A stretch of DNA of 64,000 bases, taken from assembly GCF_017874425.1 (NCBI RefSeq), contig NZ_JAGGLL010000011.1, positions 1-64,000 on the forward strand. The letters run 5' to 3'. Positions 37,278-46,828 of this stretch are shown piece after piece. The notes under the pieces are model-generated. The model was not told where the DNA came from, did no database searches, and saw only the letters and a list, made by a program, of their open reading frames with translations. How positions within the stretch are numbered: the first letter of the stretch is position 1; each line of letters begins with the position of its first letter. Origin of the DNA: Clostridium punense (GTDB lineage Bacteria > Bacillota > Clostridia > Clostridiales > Clostridiaceae). Made by a program: the position numbers and the translations under genes.

Positions 37278-38200
37278 ATGGAGCTATATATAATTGGAAA
37301 TGGATTTGATTTAGGCATGGACTACCAACAACATATTGGGATTTTAGAACATATTTAGAAAACATGTATCCTGAATTTTTATGTGCATTTGAAGAGCACT
37401 ATTATATATACCCTGGAATGATAAATGAAGCAAAAAAGAAGTTATTATGGAATGAGTTAGAGGCTAATCTGGCCAATATAGATGAGGATATTATTATAGA
37501 AAATGCTTTAAGTATTGATATGAATTTGGAAAGTGGAGACGTTGGAATAGAAGATACTCTATATCCGTATTTTAAGGATGAGTATAGTTATATTCAGCAG
37601 TTAGCAAAATATCTTAAACAATGGGTTCGTACTATACGAATCCGAGATGTAGGGAGAAAAACTTCTCAGATAGACAATTCTAAAGAAGCTTTGTATATTA
37701 CATTTAATTATACTGCGGTGCTTGAAACTGTATATAAAATCGCATTGGATAAAATTATTCATATTCATGGTTCTTTGCGAGAAAGAGATAGTGATCCTAT
37801 TTTAGGTCATGGTAACAAGAGGAGAATAGAAAGAATACAAGAAAATAAAAAAGAAGCTGAACGATTATTTGATGAAAAATGGTCAAGTATTTGTAAAGTA
37901 GTGGAAGATTACTATAATCAAACTTATAAGGATGTTGGAAGGTATACTTTTAAGCTTATTAGTTTAACAAAAATAAAAATAGAAAAAGTCCATGTTATTG
38001 GGCATTCTGTTGCTGGTGTAGATCAGTTGTATTTTAAAAATATTGATATTTTTACTAAGAGAAAAGCGAAATGGAAAGTCTATTATTATAAAGATGATGA
38101 AAGACAGAAGTTATATAATAATTTACTAAATTGTGGAATAGGTAGTAGTAGAATTGAAATGGTACCATCTAATCAATTTTATGATATGCAAAACCACTGA
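37278..38200 (+). pseudogene. AbiH-like abortive-infection gene, frameshifted
   Basis: The gene starts well at ATG 37278 with GGTGGAGGTGG upstream, giving MELYIIGNGFDLG, the AbiH signature. The frame then fails: it reaches a TAG at 37356. Losing one base within 37314-37320 explains it, because the next frame resumes at once with PTTYWDFRTYLENMYPEF and runs to 38200 with the family landmarks ITFNYTAVLETVY and IHIHGSL. AbiH proteins block phage growth through an unclear mechanism. A 278-residue piece from the ATG at 37364 could be translated but would lack the N-terminal motif. Confidence 0.8.
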
Positions 38201-38284
38201 TACTAAAAAGTTGCAGGGGCAGGGCAAATGGATAATGTCCATAATTTTTTACAATATTTAAAAAGTGTAATGAGTATTATTTGG

Positions 38285-38324
38285 AAATTACTACTGGAGT
38301 GACCCAGTAGTAATTTTTTTTGTT
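38285..38324 (+). terminator. Strong intrinsic terminator
   Basis: A 13-bp perfect stem (38285-38297 with 38304-38316), a 6-base loop and a T8 run. It lies between the AbiH remnant and the truncated vgrG. Confidence 0.85.
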
Positions 38325-38356
38325 TTAATAAATGACTAAATAATGAGATAGTGTAG

Positions 38357-39319
38357 TTTGTTAATGAGACCGATTGGGAATTTATTAAAAGATTAGCCTC
38401 ACACTTTAACGCTCCACTTATTCCAGATAGTAAGATTCAGGGTGGAAAATACTATATAGGAATTCCCAAGTCAGGAAATACCTTTAACCTTGATGAATTT
38501 AATTACTCCGTTAAAAAAGACTTAAAATCCTACAAAATTAAATCAGAAAATCATATAAGTAGTTTAAATGAAAATGACCTTATAAGTTATGAAATATATA
38601 GCAATAAAGTGCTAGATTTATGCAGTAAGGTTAATTTTAAACAAAGGAGCCTTTATGTATATAAAGCAGAAATAGAAATACAAAACAGTGTATTTTTAAA
38701 TAAATATGAATTGCGAGAAATGAAGGGTATATACCGTAATAAGCTATACAATTATCAACTAACAGGCGTATCCCTTTTTGGAAAGATTTTAGATGTGTCT
38801 AAGGATACCGTAAAGGTAGAGTTAGAAGTGGATAAAAAGCAATCCAAAAGTGAAGCCCAGTGGTTCCCTTATTCTACAGTGTACTCTTCACCGGATGGAA
38901 GTGGATGGTATTGCATGCCTGAAATTGCAGATAAAGTTAGGCTTTACTTTCCAGACCAGGATGAAAAGAATGCCTTTGTAGCAAGTTCAGTAAACCTATC
39001 TTCTTCAAAGGCTGAAAAGCGAAGCGACCCTGCTGTAAAAAGTATAGGAAATAAACACGGAAAAGAAGTGGTATTTAAAGAAGGCGCAGTAGAAATCATA
39101 GGCAATGGTCAGCTTCTAGTAAGGCTAACAGATGACGGTGGTATAGAAATTAATAGTAATAAAAAGATAGTGTTATCCGCAGAAGAGGATATAGAAATTA
39201 ATGGTGGTGGAAAAATCTTAATTGAGGGTAAAGAGGGAGTAGATTTAACACAAGCAAGCACTAACCTAAAAATAAAAGATAATGTAACCATCAGCGGATC
39301 TAAGGTGAATATAGAATGA
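38357..39319 (+). pseudogene. 5'-truncated vgrG (second spike copy)
   Basis: The frame is open from 38357 and reads VNETDWEFIKRLASHFNAP onward, homologous to the spike at 22028 from about its residue 163. The N-terminal third is missing and no start codon with a ribosome site exists at the new left end; a GTG at 38609 is the first possible start. The OB domain (WYCMPEIADKVRLYFP) and a beta-helix tail are intact. A strong terminator lies just upstream. The following gene overlaps its stop (ATGA). Confidence 0.8.
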
Positions 39320-39930
39320 TAAATGAAACGGAAAAAACAAATGCCCTACAGGACTTAATAAAAAATCATATATTGCCCTATGTAGAACAGGGAATTACAA
39401 GGATTGATGAAAGATACAAAAATGATAAGGAGTACATTGAAGGAGAATTAATAGCTTCTTTTCAGCAGCTTTGTAAAAGGGCTATAACTCTACAAAGCCA
39501 TGGTAAAAAGGGAAATATTAAATATATATACATTTCCTTTTTACGTACAAGCATCATGGATAACACCTGCACCTATAGGTTAGATGCCTATGACGAAAAA
39601 TGGTTTTTAGATAAGGAAGAATGTTATTCTCTATGGACTCCAGACTTTATATATGCTTCACTGTTTAGTCATATGGAAAAACTAGAAGAAAAAATAAAAC
39701 ACTATGGAAGAGCAATAACCCTTATGGATATTGAAAAGATAAAGTTCTTTGAGGCGGAGAAATACCATATTTTGACCCTTGAGTTTGTAAGAGAAATACT
39801 GCCAAGGCTTCTAGAAAGCTCAGTATTTAAGGACATGGAAAAGGCAGAGGATCTATGCATTATCATGGGAGAATATATGGATAAAGGTGAAGTTCTATAC
39901 ATAGGGAACCAAAGTAAAGAATTAACTTAA
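39316..39930 (+). CDS. Spike-module adaptor without pentapeptide repeats
   Basis: A 204-residue homologue of the N-terminal domain of the protein at 23471 (compare YIYISFLRTSIMDNT with the YINFSLLRTSVIN-type stretch there, and KWFLDKEECY). The pentapeptide-repeat solenoid is absent, so the helical domain alone is the conserved core. It is coupled to the truncated vgrG by an ATGA overlap. Probably an adaptor for the second cargo module. I know of no family name. Confidence 0.65.
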   Translation: MINETEKTNALQDLIKNHILPYVEQGITRIDERYKNDKEYIEGELIASFQQLCKRAITLQSHGKKGNIKYIYISFLRTSIMDNTCTYRLDAYDEKWFLDKEECYSLWTPDFIYASLFSHMEKLEEKIKHYGRAITLMDIEKIKFFEAEKYHILTLEFVREILPRLLESSVFKDMEKAEDLCIIMGEYMDKGEVLYIGNQSKELT

Positions 39931-40027
39931 ATATAAACCTACCTTGGTTCCCTTAAGGCTTTTAAAGATGCATAAGGGAAGTTTTTACAATGGAAGCCTA
40001 TAGCAATAGTAGAATGGAAGGATAAAT

Positions 40028-40552
40028 ATGGATTACTTTTTATTAAAACAAGATGAAAGATATAACAATGTTCCTATGGTTTTAGATGTTATGAACAAAA
40101 TTGATAAAAGGAACATAAATCTATTAAAGGCTGATAAAATTCAGGACACAATTATATTTTATGTTAAGGCTGATGAAGAAACTAGTTACTTAGACATTCT
40201 TCATAGACAGTTATATTTAGTATCAGAAAAACTAAAAAAGCTCTTGGAAAAATATGATTCTAATATAATCTTCAAAGCAATGCCCCTAATTGATTTAGAA
40301 CATGAAAACCAAGAAAACTACTTCCTTCCCATATTTGAAGAAGTGGAAGCTCTTAGTGACAAGTGCGAATTTAACCTAGACAAAAGCGTAATTAAAAAAT
40401 TAATATTGGACGGAAAGAAGATACAAGGAAAGAAGATCTTTAAAATAAGCCATGATAAGCAAACCTTAGTGGTTGTTAGGTTAGATATTGCTGAAAGCAT
40501 ACTAAGGAGAGATTTTACAGGAATTAAATTAGAAAAATTATCTATTGAGTAA
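40028..40552 (+). CDS. Spike-module accessory protein, second copy
   Basis: A 174-residue homologue of the protein at 24507. They share YLVSEKLKKLL, YDSNIIFKAMPLI, KKIQGKKIFKI and the LDIAESILRRDFTGI end. GGAAGGATAAAT precedes the ATG. The 97-bp gap before it shows no gene. Function unknown; it is always placed before a DUF4280 gene here, which suggests a role with the PAAR-like tip. Confidence 0.55.
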   Translation: MDYFLLKQDERYNNVPMVLDVMNKIDKRNINLLKADKIQDTIIFYVKADEETSYLDILHRQLYLVSEKLKKLLEKYDSNIIFKAMPLIDLEHENQENYFLPIFEEVEALSDKCEFNLDKSVIKKLILDGKKIQGKKIFKISHDKQTLVVVRLDIAESILRRDFTGIKLEKLSIE

Positions 40553-40568
40553 AGAGGAGAGGTTAATA

Positions 40569-40961
40569 ATGGGAGATAAAAGTGCTTATATCGTAAGAGG
40601 CGCAAAAATGCAATGCAGCTGTGGAACCCATAAAAGAAAGATTAATCTTCCAACTAGTCATGGTTCCTATGTTAATGGAAAACCAATGATGAATGAAAAC
40701 GACAATGTAGTAGAGATAAACGTTCCCTATATGGGTATATGCACAGGGGGATGTCAAGTATCAGCACAAGTTGTGCTAATAGGAGAACATGGAGAAACCC
40801 TTACGGGGAAAAGATGTATACCAATGATTTTGAAAAAGTGGATGAACACAAAAGAAAATACCTTAGTAGATGGAAAGCCAGCCTTAACTACGAAATCTCA
40901 ATTGATATGTGCTTATGGAGGAGTAATAACCTTTGTAACTGACGGACAACATGAAGAGTGA
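40569..40961 (+). CDS. DUF4280 PAAR-like spike tip protein, second copy
   Basis: A 130-residue DUF4280 protein (IVRGAKMQCSCGTHKRKI, LPTSHGSYVNGKPMM, YMGICTGGCQVS, and LICAYGGVITFVTDGQ). It lacks the 50-residue insertion of the copy at 25041. An in-frame start at 40545 exists, but GAGGAGAGG just before the ATG at 40569 is better. The metal-binding cysteines are present. The VgrG-toxin effector follows after a short inverted-repeat element inserted at 40966. Confidence 0.8.
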   Translation: MGDKSAYIVRGAKMQCSCGTHKRKINLPTSHGSYVNGKPMMNENDNVVEINVPYMGICTGGCQVSAQVVLIGEHGETLTGKRCIPMILKKWMNTKENTLVDGKPALTTKSQLICAYGGVITFVTDGQHEE

Positions 40962-40965
40962 GGAA

Positions 40966-41125
40966 AGGCATCTTCAAAAAATAAATAAGTCAGTATGCTG
41001 GTCTATTTTGTGTTATACTGCGTCAACAGAACCTTTAGATAGCGCTGCTATCTGCGGAACCTGTTTTCTTGTCTAACCCAAAATATCCTTCACATCTTTG
41101 ACTTATTATTTATTTTCAGATGCCT
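40966..41125. mobile_element. MITE-like inverted-repeat element, 160 bp
   Basis: The ends are imperfect inverted repeats: AGGCATCTTCAAAAAATAAA on the left and its near reverse complement (41100-41125) on the right. The 100-base interior has a GATAGC/GCTATC hairpin and no gene. Similar ends frame a shorter element at 58447-58516, and part of one end recurs near 58843. This fits a non-autonomous transposable element, lying between the PAAR-like gene and its effector. Confidence 0.6.
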
Positions 41126-41148
41126 AAAGAAGTAAAATAGGGGGTAGC

Positions 41149-43587
41149 ATGGGGATGATAGGGTTTCATAATATAAGGGTGAAATCACCCTATAATATAA
41201 AAATAATAGAAGATATAAAAATAGAATGCAGGTTAAATAACCACGGAAAACTTTATTTAAAAGCCATAATAGATGAAAAAGAGGAATTTAACCATGCAGT
41301 GCAAGCTACACTAAATGATGAAATACACCTATATGAGAAAAATGGACAAGAAGAAAAAACTATTTTTAAAGGATTAGTAGCCAGTGCTAAGGTGAAAAAA
41401 GAAAGTAATGTTTACCACTTAGAAATAGAGGGTATATCAGGGTCTTTTAAACTAGACACAAAACAAAAAAGCAGATCCTTTCAAGATATAAACAAAAAAT
41501 ATGCTGAAATAGCAAAAGAAGTGGTAAAAGACTATCCACAGCACAACTTTGCAGCTACCATAGGTGAGGGAGTTAAAATTCAGGTGCCTATTATACAGTA
41601 TCAAGAAACGGACTGGGAGCTTTTAAAGCGGTTAGCTAGTAAGTTAAATTCTGTAGTGGTATGTGATATAATGGAAAAAGGTCCAAGGGTATACTTTGGG
41701 CTGCCAAAGGGGGAAAGTTACACCCTAGGAGATGATACCTTATATAGTGCTAAAAAGGATTTACTAGCTTTCAAAAAAGCCGGAGGCTATGAAGAAGGTC
41801 TTCATGACACTGATTTTTTCACCTATGAAATAGAAAGTTTAAGTAAGTATAACATAGGAGATGAAATAAACTTTAAGAAAAAGAAACTCTATGTAACAGA
41901 AATAAATGGTTATATGGAAGGCAGTATACTAAAGTTTAAATATATCTTATCAAGAAAAAATGGTATTGTTCAAAGAGAAATATACAACAATAAAATCAAA
42001 GGAATGTGTCTAGAAGGAAAAATACTAGAGGTGAAGAATGAATTAGTAAAGCTTCATCTTAATATAGATAAAACCCAAGAAAAATCAAAGGCATACTGGT
42101 TTCCATTCTCACCACCTACGGGGAATGTAATGTACTGCATGCCAAAGGTAGGAACAGATGGTACTTTGTATTTCCCAGAAGCTACAGCAGATAAAGCAAA
42201 TGTCATAGGCTGTTCAAGAAAAAATGGAGGAAGTTGTAGTAAAACAGGAAATCCAAACAATAGATACCTAGGCACAGAACACGGCAGTGAGTTAGAAATA
42301 ACCCCTTCGGCAATAAACATAGACTCAGGATCTAAAAAACCTTTAAAAATCACCATAGATGATAACACAGGAATCACCATAACAAGTCATAAAAAGCTAA
42401 CTCTAAATGCTAGTCAAAACATAGCATTCTATACACCTAAAAAAGTAGTAATCAATGCTAAAACTCAGATATTAGCCAAGAAAAAGGATGCATTAAGTGG
42501 TTTTTCAATAGATAATGAGTTCCACTTCTTAGGCACTGATGTATCAGAAGAAGGTAGGGACAGAGAAACTTATAATAAATATACTGATGATGAACCACTA
42601 CAAGGGCAACCTCCAAAAGCAAAAAATGAGGGGAAAAAGAAGAAGGGCTTTGATTGGGGGAAGTTAGCTAAAAATGTAGTTGCAGGTATTGCTGTAGTAG
42701 CTGTAGTAGCACTATCGGCAGCATTTGTTATATCTACATGTGGAGCAGGAGCAGCGGCTATTGCAGGTGGGGTTGCAGCAATTGCTACAGCAGCTGATGG
42801 TATTGCCACAGCTGCAGCTATAGGAGCAGCAACTATGGGGGCCATGGGGATTTATAACAAAGCAAAATCAGATATAGAAAGAGGAGAAGTTAGTGACGGT
42901 GAGGAGTTTGCAGATTCTGTTTTTAAAGATGCCTTTATAGGTGCTGTATGTGGAGCTTTATTTGAACCGCTTATAGCTGTTGTTGCAGGGGGAGGACTTG
43001 TGGGATTGCCTTCAACAGCACAAGTACTTAAAAACTTTCTTAGAGCCGCAGCAATTGGTGGTGGTTACAATTATACTTACTATGGATTAAGAGAAATGGT
43101 TGATGGACGTACCCCTACTATGCGCGGATACTTTAATGCCTTTAGTGAGGGAGCAGTATTTGGAGCAGGTTTTCATATTGGAGGAGCCTTAATTTCTAAA
43201 CCTTCTCCATTTATTGAAAAAGGATCTAAGGGGGTAAGTAATGCTAGTAATACAGTGTGGGATAATATAAAGATTACTCAGCCTATGTATGAAGGAACTA
43301 AAATACCAAAATCATTTGAAATTACATCGGGTGGAGAAAAGTTCTGGGTACATCCAAATGGTACAAAACATATGGTTGAATATATAACAAAAGACGCAAT
43401 GTCACACGGAATGCCTATGAATAGTCAAACTCTACTTTCAAGTTTTGAAAATTCAGTTTCAGGTGCAGTTAAACAAGGAATTAACTATGATAAAATTATG
43501 AATGTAGGAAATTGGGAATTGATTTTTAGTAAACCAAGAGGAGATGGATTATTACCAGTAATAAAACATGCTGTTTACAGACCATAA
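41149..43587 (+). CDS. VgrG-toxin fusion effector (non-Rhs)
   Basis: An 812-residue effector. Residues 1-425 are VgrG-like (VPIIQYQETDWELLKR near 145, MYCMPKVGTDGTLYFP in the OB domain, and a beta-helix). A hydrophobic alanine-rich segment (about 505-570) suits membrane insertion, as in the Rhs effector. Residues 575-690 link to a C-terminal domain of about 100 residues (KFWVHPNGTKHMVEYIT, SHGMPMNSQTLLSSF, ending WELIFSKPRGDGLLPVIKHAVY). I do not recognise this toxin; it has conserved-looking His, Glu and Arg. The following gene is its likely immunity. TAGGGGGTAGC precedes the ATG. Confidence 0.75.
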   Translation: MGMIGFHNIRVKSPYNIKIIEDIKIECRLNNHGKLYLKAIIDEKEEFNHAVQATLNDEIHLYEKNGQEEKTIFKGLVASAKVKKESNVYHLEIEGISGSFKLDTKQKSRSFQDINKKYAEIAKEVVKDYPQHNFAATIGEGVKIQVPIIQYQETDWELLKRLASKLNSVVVCDIMEKGPRVYFGLPKGESYTLGDDTLYSAKKDLLAFKKAGGYEEGLHDTDFFTYEIESLSKYNIGDEINFKKKKLYVTEINGYMEGSILKFKYILSRKNGIVQREIYNNKIKGMCLEGKILEVKNELVKLHLNIDKTQEKSKAYWFPFSPPTGNVMYCMPKVGTDGTLYFPEATADKANVIGCSRKNGGSCSKTGNPNNRYLGTEHGSELEITPSAINIDSGSKKPLKITIDDNTGITITSHKKLTLNASQNIAFYTPKKVVINAKTQILAKKKDALSGFSIDNEFHFLGTDVSEEGRDRETYNKYTDDEPLQGQPPKAKNEGKKKKGFDWGKLAKNVVAGIAVVAVVALSAAFVISTCGAGAAAIAGGVAAIATAADGIATAAAIGAATMGAMGIYNKAKSDIERGEVSDGEEFADSVFKDAFIGAVCGALFEPLIAVVAGGGLVGLPSTAQVLKNFLRAAAIGGGYNYTYYGLREMVDGRTPTMRGYFNAFSEGAVFGAGFHIGGALISKPSPFIEKGSKGVSNASNTVWDNIKITQPMYEGTKIPKSFEITSGGEKFWVHPNGTKHMVEYITKDAMSHGMPMNSQTLLSSFENSVSGAVKQGINYDKIMNVGNWELIFSKPRGDGLLPVIKHAVYRP

Positions 43588-43602
43588 CCAAATGAAAGGT
43601 AG

Positions 43603-44115
43603 ATGTACAAGATGTTAAAAGTATTTAAACTTGAAGAAATTAAAAAGGAGAATGTTGAATTTGATATATATACACCAGTAAATATAGAATTTGGAGTGTG
43701 GAATATTTCAGAAGAACCAACTATATATTGGAGAACGGGAGATTTTTGTAACTCGTTAATAGAAATAGGGATAGGAAAATATAAGAAGGATATACGTTCC
43801 ATAACGCTAACTATATGTAAAGATGTGTATGTAGTAGATAACTATGGCGAGAATAGCTTTAATAGATTTAAAGGAAGTCCAATATTAGAATTAGAAAATA
43901 CTAATGATGAAACATTTACAGATGAAAATGGTACATTAAAAGTATATATAGAAAATACAAGTATAAGTGTAATATTTTCAGATAATAAAATTAATGATTG
44001 CTTAGAAAATGGTAGCGTTGATTTTTATTTAGATGACAATAAATCACTTATAGGTCTAAGAATTAATAATATTAGTGAGGATAATAAGGCTATGCTTAAA
44101 GAAGCATTAGAATAG
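43603..44115 (+). CDS. Probable immunity protein for the VgrG-toxin
   Basis: A 170-residue beta-rich protein 15 bp after the effector. Landmarks are VNIEFGVWNISEEPTIYWRT, GIGKYKKDIRSITL and YGENSFNRFKGSP. I recognise no family. GAAAGGTAG precedes the ATG at 43603; a second ATG at 43612 is possible. Position directly behind an effector gene is the main support. Confidence 0.55.
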   Translation: MYKMLKVFKLEEIKKENVEFDIYTPVNIEFGVWNISEEPTIYWRTGDFCNSLIEIGIGKYKKDIRSITLTICKDVYVVDNYGENSFNRFKGSPILELENTNDETFTDENGTLKVYIENTSISVIFSDNKINDCLENGSVDFYLDDNKSLIGLRINNISEDNKAMLKEALE

Positions 44116-44209
44116 TCTATAAGTTACTGCAGAACTAATAGATTTCTTACTTCACAATAAGGCATATTTTATTATCTTATTAAACGAATAAAAGAGAGAC
44201 GGTAGGTTC

Positions 44210-44233
44210 ACTGCATAATCTTAATACTGCAGT
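44210..44233. repeat. Small hairpin repeat, copy 2
   Basis: It matches the repeat at 33138 at most positions (ACTGCATAATCT then AATA and GCAGT), with a 6-bp stem left. Confidence 0.45.
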
Positions 44234-44280
44234 AAGCTGTAACAAAGGTAAAAATCAAATATATATTAGAGTAATAATGA

Positions 44281-44316
44281 AGGCTAATGCTGATAAAAAG
44301 GCGTTAGTCTTTTTTC
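44281..44316 (+). terminator. Terminator after the VgrG-toxin immunity gene
   Basis: A 10-bp stem with two wobbles (44281-44290 with 44301-44310) and a T6 run. Its loop TGATAAAAAG is shared with the terminator at 57148. Confidence 0.7.
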
Positions 44317-44752
44317 TATGCCAAAAACATTGAAAGGGGTAAGAAGCAATGATAAATAAATTTGTATAGAGATTTAAAATAAATCTGGAGGTATGCGATG
44401 GTCAATTAAGGATGCCTTGAAATTATATAAGCAAATATAAAATCGCTGTAATCTGTTAGTGGTAATATAAAGGGTTACAGTGATTTGTAGTAGTGGCTTT
44501 ATGTGTAAACTATACTACCTTGCACATAAGAGGTAGCAAGGCTCTATGCCCCCTAGTTTTAGTACACTCCAAAAAGCAGCAGGATCAATATCACTAAGAT
44601 AGCACTCTAAATTACTGATATTTAACCTCTTAGCATACCTAATATCTGCTTTACCTGACTCTGTGATAGGGTGACGCTCTGAACAACTTATCGCTGAATA
44701 GGTGTAATCACTGATACACTTATCATAATCCACCGTGTGGTACTCATAAAGA
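44317..44752. other. Unassigned stretch left of the IS110 remnant
   Basis: About 435 bases. On the minus strand 44515-44733 is open for 72 residues (including SGKADIRYAKRLNISNLE), but I recognise no family and see no start signal. It may be the edge of a lost element. An imperfect GGTTTACAGTG/TTTACAC-like pair near 44460-44510 is too weak to call. Confidence 0.25.
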
Positions 44753-45574
44753 ATGCTGGTAAACAGGAGAAATGCTATTGTAAAATCAATAACTACATTA
44801 ACTAATCAGCTACATGGACAAGTCTACTACAATTATCCAAGTTACAAGAAATTTTTCTGTGATGTCAATAGTAAAACTGCTTTGGTATTCTGGGAGAACT
44901 ATCCTTCACCACGCCATCTAAAAGGAGTAACAGATGAAGATTTGGCAGAACTACTAAGAAAGCCAAGTCATAATAGTTGCTCAATAAGAAAAGCTAAGGA
45001 GATACTAGAGCTTGTTGAATCTGATGGTCATACTTTTAGAGATTATCATGATTCAAGAGATTTCATAATTCAAAGCATCGTAAGAGATATTAGTTTTAAA
45101 AGTGAGGAAATAAAAAAGGTAGAAGTTGAAATGGAAAAGTTATTAAAGCTATTGGGCTATAAGTTAGAAAGTATTCCCGGTATAGATATTGTAACTGCTA
45201 CTAACCTTGCTGCAGGAATTGGAGATATCAATAGATTTCACAATGCTGACAAGCTAGCAAGATTTGCAGGGATTGCCCCCGTGAACTTTAGTTCAGCAGG
45301 TAAAGGGAAGGATAAGCAAAGCAAGCAGGGAAATAGACAGCTCTACGCAACAATCTACTTCCTAGCAGTACAACAAATACAAGTATCTAAAGGAAAGAAA
45401 ACACCTAGAAATCCAGCATTCCTTGAATACTACAATAGAAAGGTCTCTGAGGGTAAAACTAAGGTACAGGCTCTAATTTGTGTAATGAGAAGACTTGTTA
45501 ACATATTATACGGAATGATGAAGAACAAAACTGAATATGTAATGCCAACTGTAGAGTTGAAAGAAGCAGTGTAA
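44753..45574 (+). pseudogene. IS110-family transposase, 5'-truncated
   Basis: A 273-residue C-terminal piece of an IS110-type transposase: RRNAIVKSITTLTNQLHG at its left end, then LESIPGIDIVTATNLAAGIGDI, FAGIAPVNFSSAGKGKD and NRQLYATIYFLAVQQ, which form the Transposase_20 helix-hairpin-helix region with the serine-containing domain. The N-terminal DEDD catalytic domain is missing and the frame upstream has stops. The element cannot move itself. An 11-bp hairpin follows. Confidence 0.85.
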
Positions 45575-45579
45575 TACAA

Positions 45580-45614
45580 TGGTGGTAACTGGTGGTAAAA
45601 GCTAGTTACCACCA
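45580..45614 (+). terminator. Hairpin after the IS110 remnant
   Basis: An 11-bp stem (45580-45590 with 45604-45614, TGGTGGTAACT arm) with a 13-base loop, just after the transposase stop codon. No strong T run follows. Confidence 0.55.
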
Positions 45615-45639
45615 AAAATTATTCTATATATAGTTTCAG

Positions 45640-45936
45640 CCCCAAGGGAGAGGTTAACACTGGGAATAGACCTCCTAATTTAAGTCCAGATGGAGCAGGG
45701 AGAAATGGTGCATTTAGAGAAGCTAAAAGAAAGATGGGTGTTCCAGTTAGTGAACAGCCAAAACAGGTTAAACCAAATGTTGATAAAAAAACAATAAGTC
45801 TCCAGGAAAACAATATGATTTTGGTGATGGTAAGATAATTAGAGATGATTCAAAAGGACATATTTTCCCAGATGACCCAACATAAAATAGAGGACCACAT
45901 TTTAATGATCCAGATGGAAATCACTACGATTATTAG
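45640..45936 (+). pseudogene. Decayed nuclease-type toxin C-terminal domain
   Basis: A toxin tail without its carrier. Frame 1 reads GEVNTGNRPPNLSPDGAG, then NGAFREAKRKMGVPVS and QPKQVKPNVDK, a linker typical of clostridial polymorphic toxins. A one-base loss in the A run at 45784-45791 shifts the frame; then GKQYDFGDGKIIRDDSKGH follows, a TAA (45883-45885) replaces a probable Gln codon, and NRGPHFNDPDGNHYDY ends the domain. The GH and GPHFND motifs suggest a metal- or His-dependent nuclease, similar to polymorphic toxin type 24. It is dead by two lesions. Confidence 0.7.
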
Positions 45937-45946
45937 GAGTTATGAA

Positions 45947-46252
45947 ATGAAGATATGGAAAGAATATGAATTAAACATTTTAAATTATTTCAAATATTTT
46001 AATGATGAATTAGATAGAAGAGGTAATAACATAGTACCAGATATGAGTGTAATTAGTCTTAATGCAAGTGGAATAGTAGGAAACGATGATAAACTTAGAT
46101 TTATAACTGTATGTAGTAGTGAGATAAATTCCTTAGTTAATACTAATAATATATTAAAAGAGTATAAATTTTATCTCGTAGTTAATAAAAAAATAAAAGA
46201 TATAAATTCAAAAGTAGAAAGTTACAAAAAAAATATGGAGGGATATGGATAG
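45947..46252 (+). CDS. Probable immunity protein of the decayed toxin
   Basis: A 101-residue protein starting KIWKEYELNILNYFKYFND, 10 bp after the toxin remnant, with TAGGAG before the ATG at 45947. A longer frame from 45845 lies inside the toxin remnant and is not the gene. It has MSVISLNASGIVGNDDKLRF and a helical end. No family recognised. It is intact although its toxin is broken. Confidence 0.55.
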   Translation: MKIWKEYELNILNYFKYFNDELDRRGNNIVPDMSVISLNASGIVGNDDKLRFITVCSSEINSLVNTNNILKEYKFYLVVNKKIKDINSKVESYKKNMEGYG

Positions 46253-46625
46253 TAAGTGGAATTTAGGAGGCTTCGTTAAGGGGCCTGAGATGAAAATGGA
46301 AGCTGAAGGAGTTCCTTACTTTTCTAGTATTGCAGAATTTAATATAGAGAATTTCCCTCTTGCACTTGAAATTGTTTCAATTAATCCAAAACTTAATACA
46401 ATCATTATTAGTAAGGCTAATGATATATTAACTGAAAAATATGTAGATAAAATATTCCACATATTATTTAATTGTGAAGCACAAGATTTAAAAGAAATTG
46501 ATTATTATAACTTATCTATGCAATGTTGTAATGAAGGGGATATTGCAATTAGATGGGGGACTTCTTTTGAAGAGGTAGAAGCAGCTTTAATTTATAATTC
46601 TAAAATAACAAACATATCAATATAA
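46245..46625 (+). CDS. Second small protein beside the decayed toxin
   Basis: A 126-residue protein overlapping the previous gene by 8 bp, with GGAGGG at 46237-46242. It contains MKMEAEGVPYFSSIAEFN, INPKLNTIIISK and WGTSFEEVEAALIYNSK. I recognise no family. Overlap with an immunity gene suggests a joint or alternative immunity function. Confidence 0.5.
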   Translation: MDSKWNLGGFVKGPEMKMEAEGVPYFSSIAEFNIENFPLALEIVSINPKLNTIIISKANDILTEKYVDKIFHILFNCEAQDLKEIDYYNLSMQCCNEGDIAIRWGTSFEEVEAALIYNSKITNISI

Positions 46626-46681
46626 ACATAGCATCTTTTGAATTTGAAAAGGTAATAAGTGGAGTAATAATTTGTTAGATT

Positions 46682-46728
46682 AAACCTAGCACACCACTAA
46701 CAATGGTCACTGCTGGGTTTCTTCTTTT
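46682..46728 (+). terminator. Terminator closing the decayed toxin-immunity module
   Basis: A 10-bp stem with one wobble (46682-46691 with 46711-46720, AAACCTAGCA arm) and a CTTCTTTT end. Confidence 0.7.
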
Positions 46729-46828
46729 AGCCCATCAATTGGTATACAAAATATTTAGAAATATATTTACAAGTAATAAAAATAGGTATATATCATAATT
46801 AACAAAACATAAAGGAGGTCATACATAT

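Noticed and set aside
44515-44733. Minus-strand 72-residue frame beside the IS110 remnant
   Set aside because: No recognisable family, no ribosome site and no conserved neighbour; kept only as an unassigned stretch.
45845-45946. Longer start for the immunity gene at 45947
   Set aside because: The added segment lies within the toxin remnant in another frame, and the ribosome site fits the ATG at 45947.
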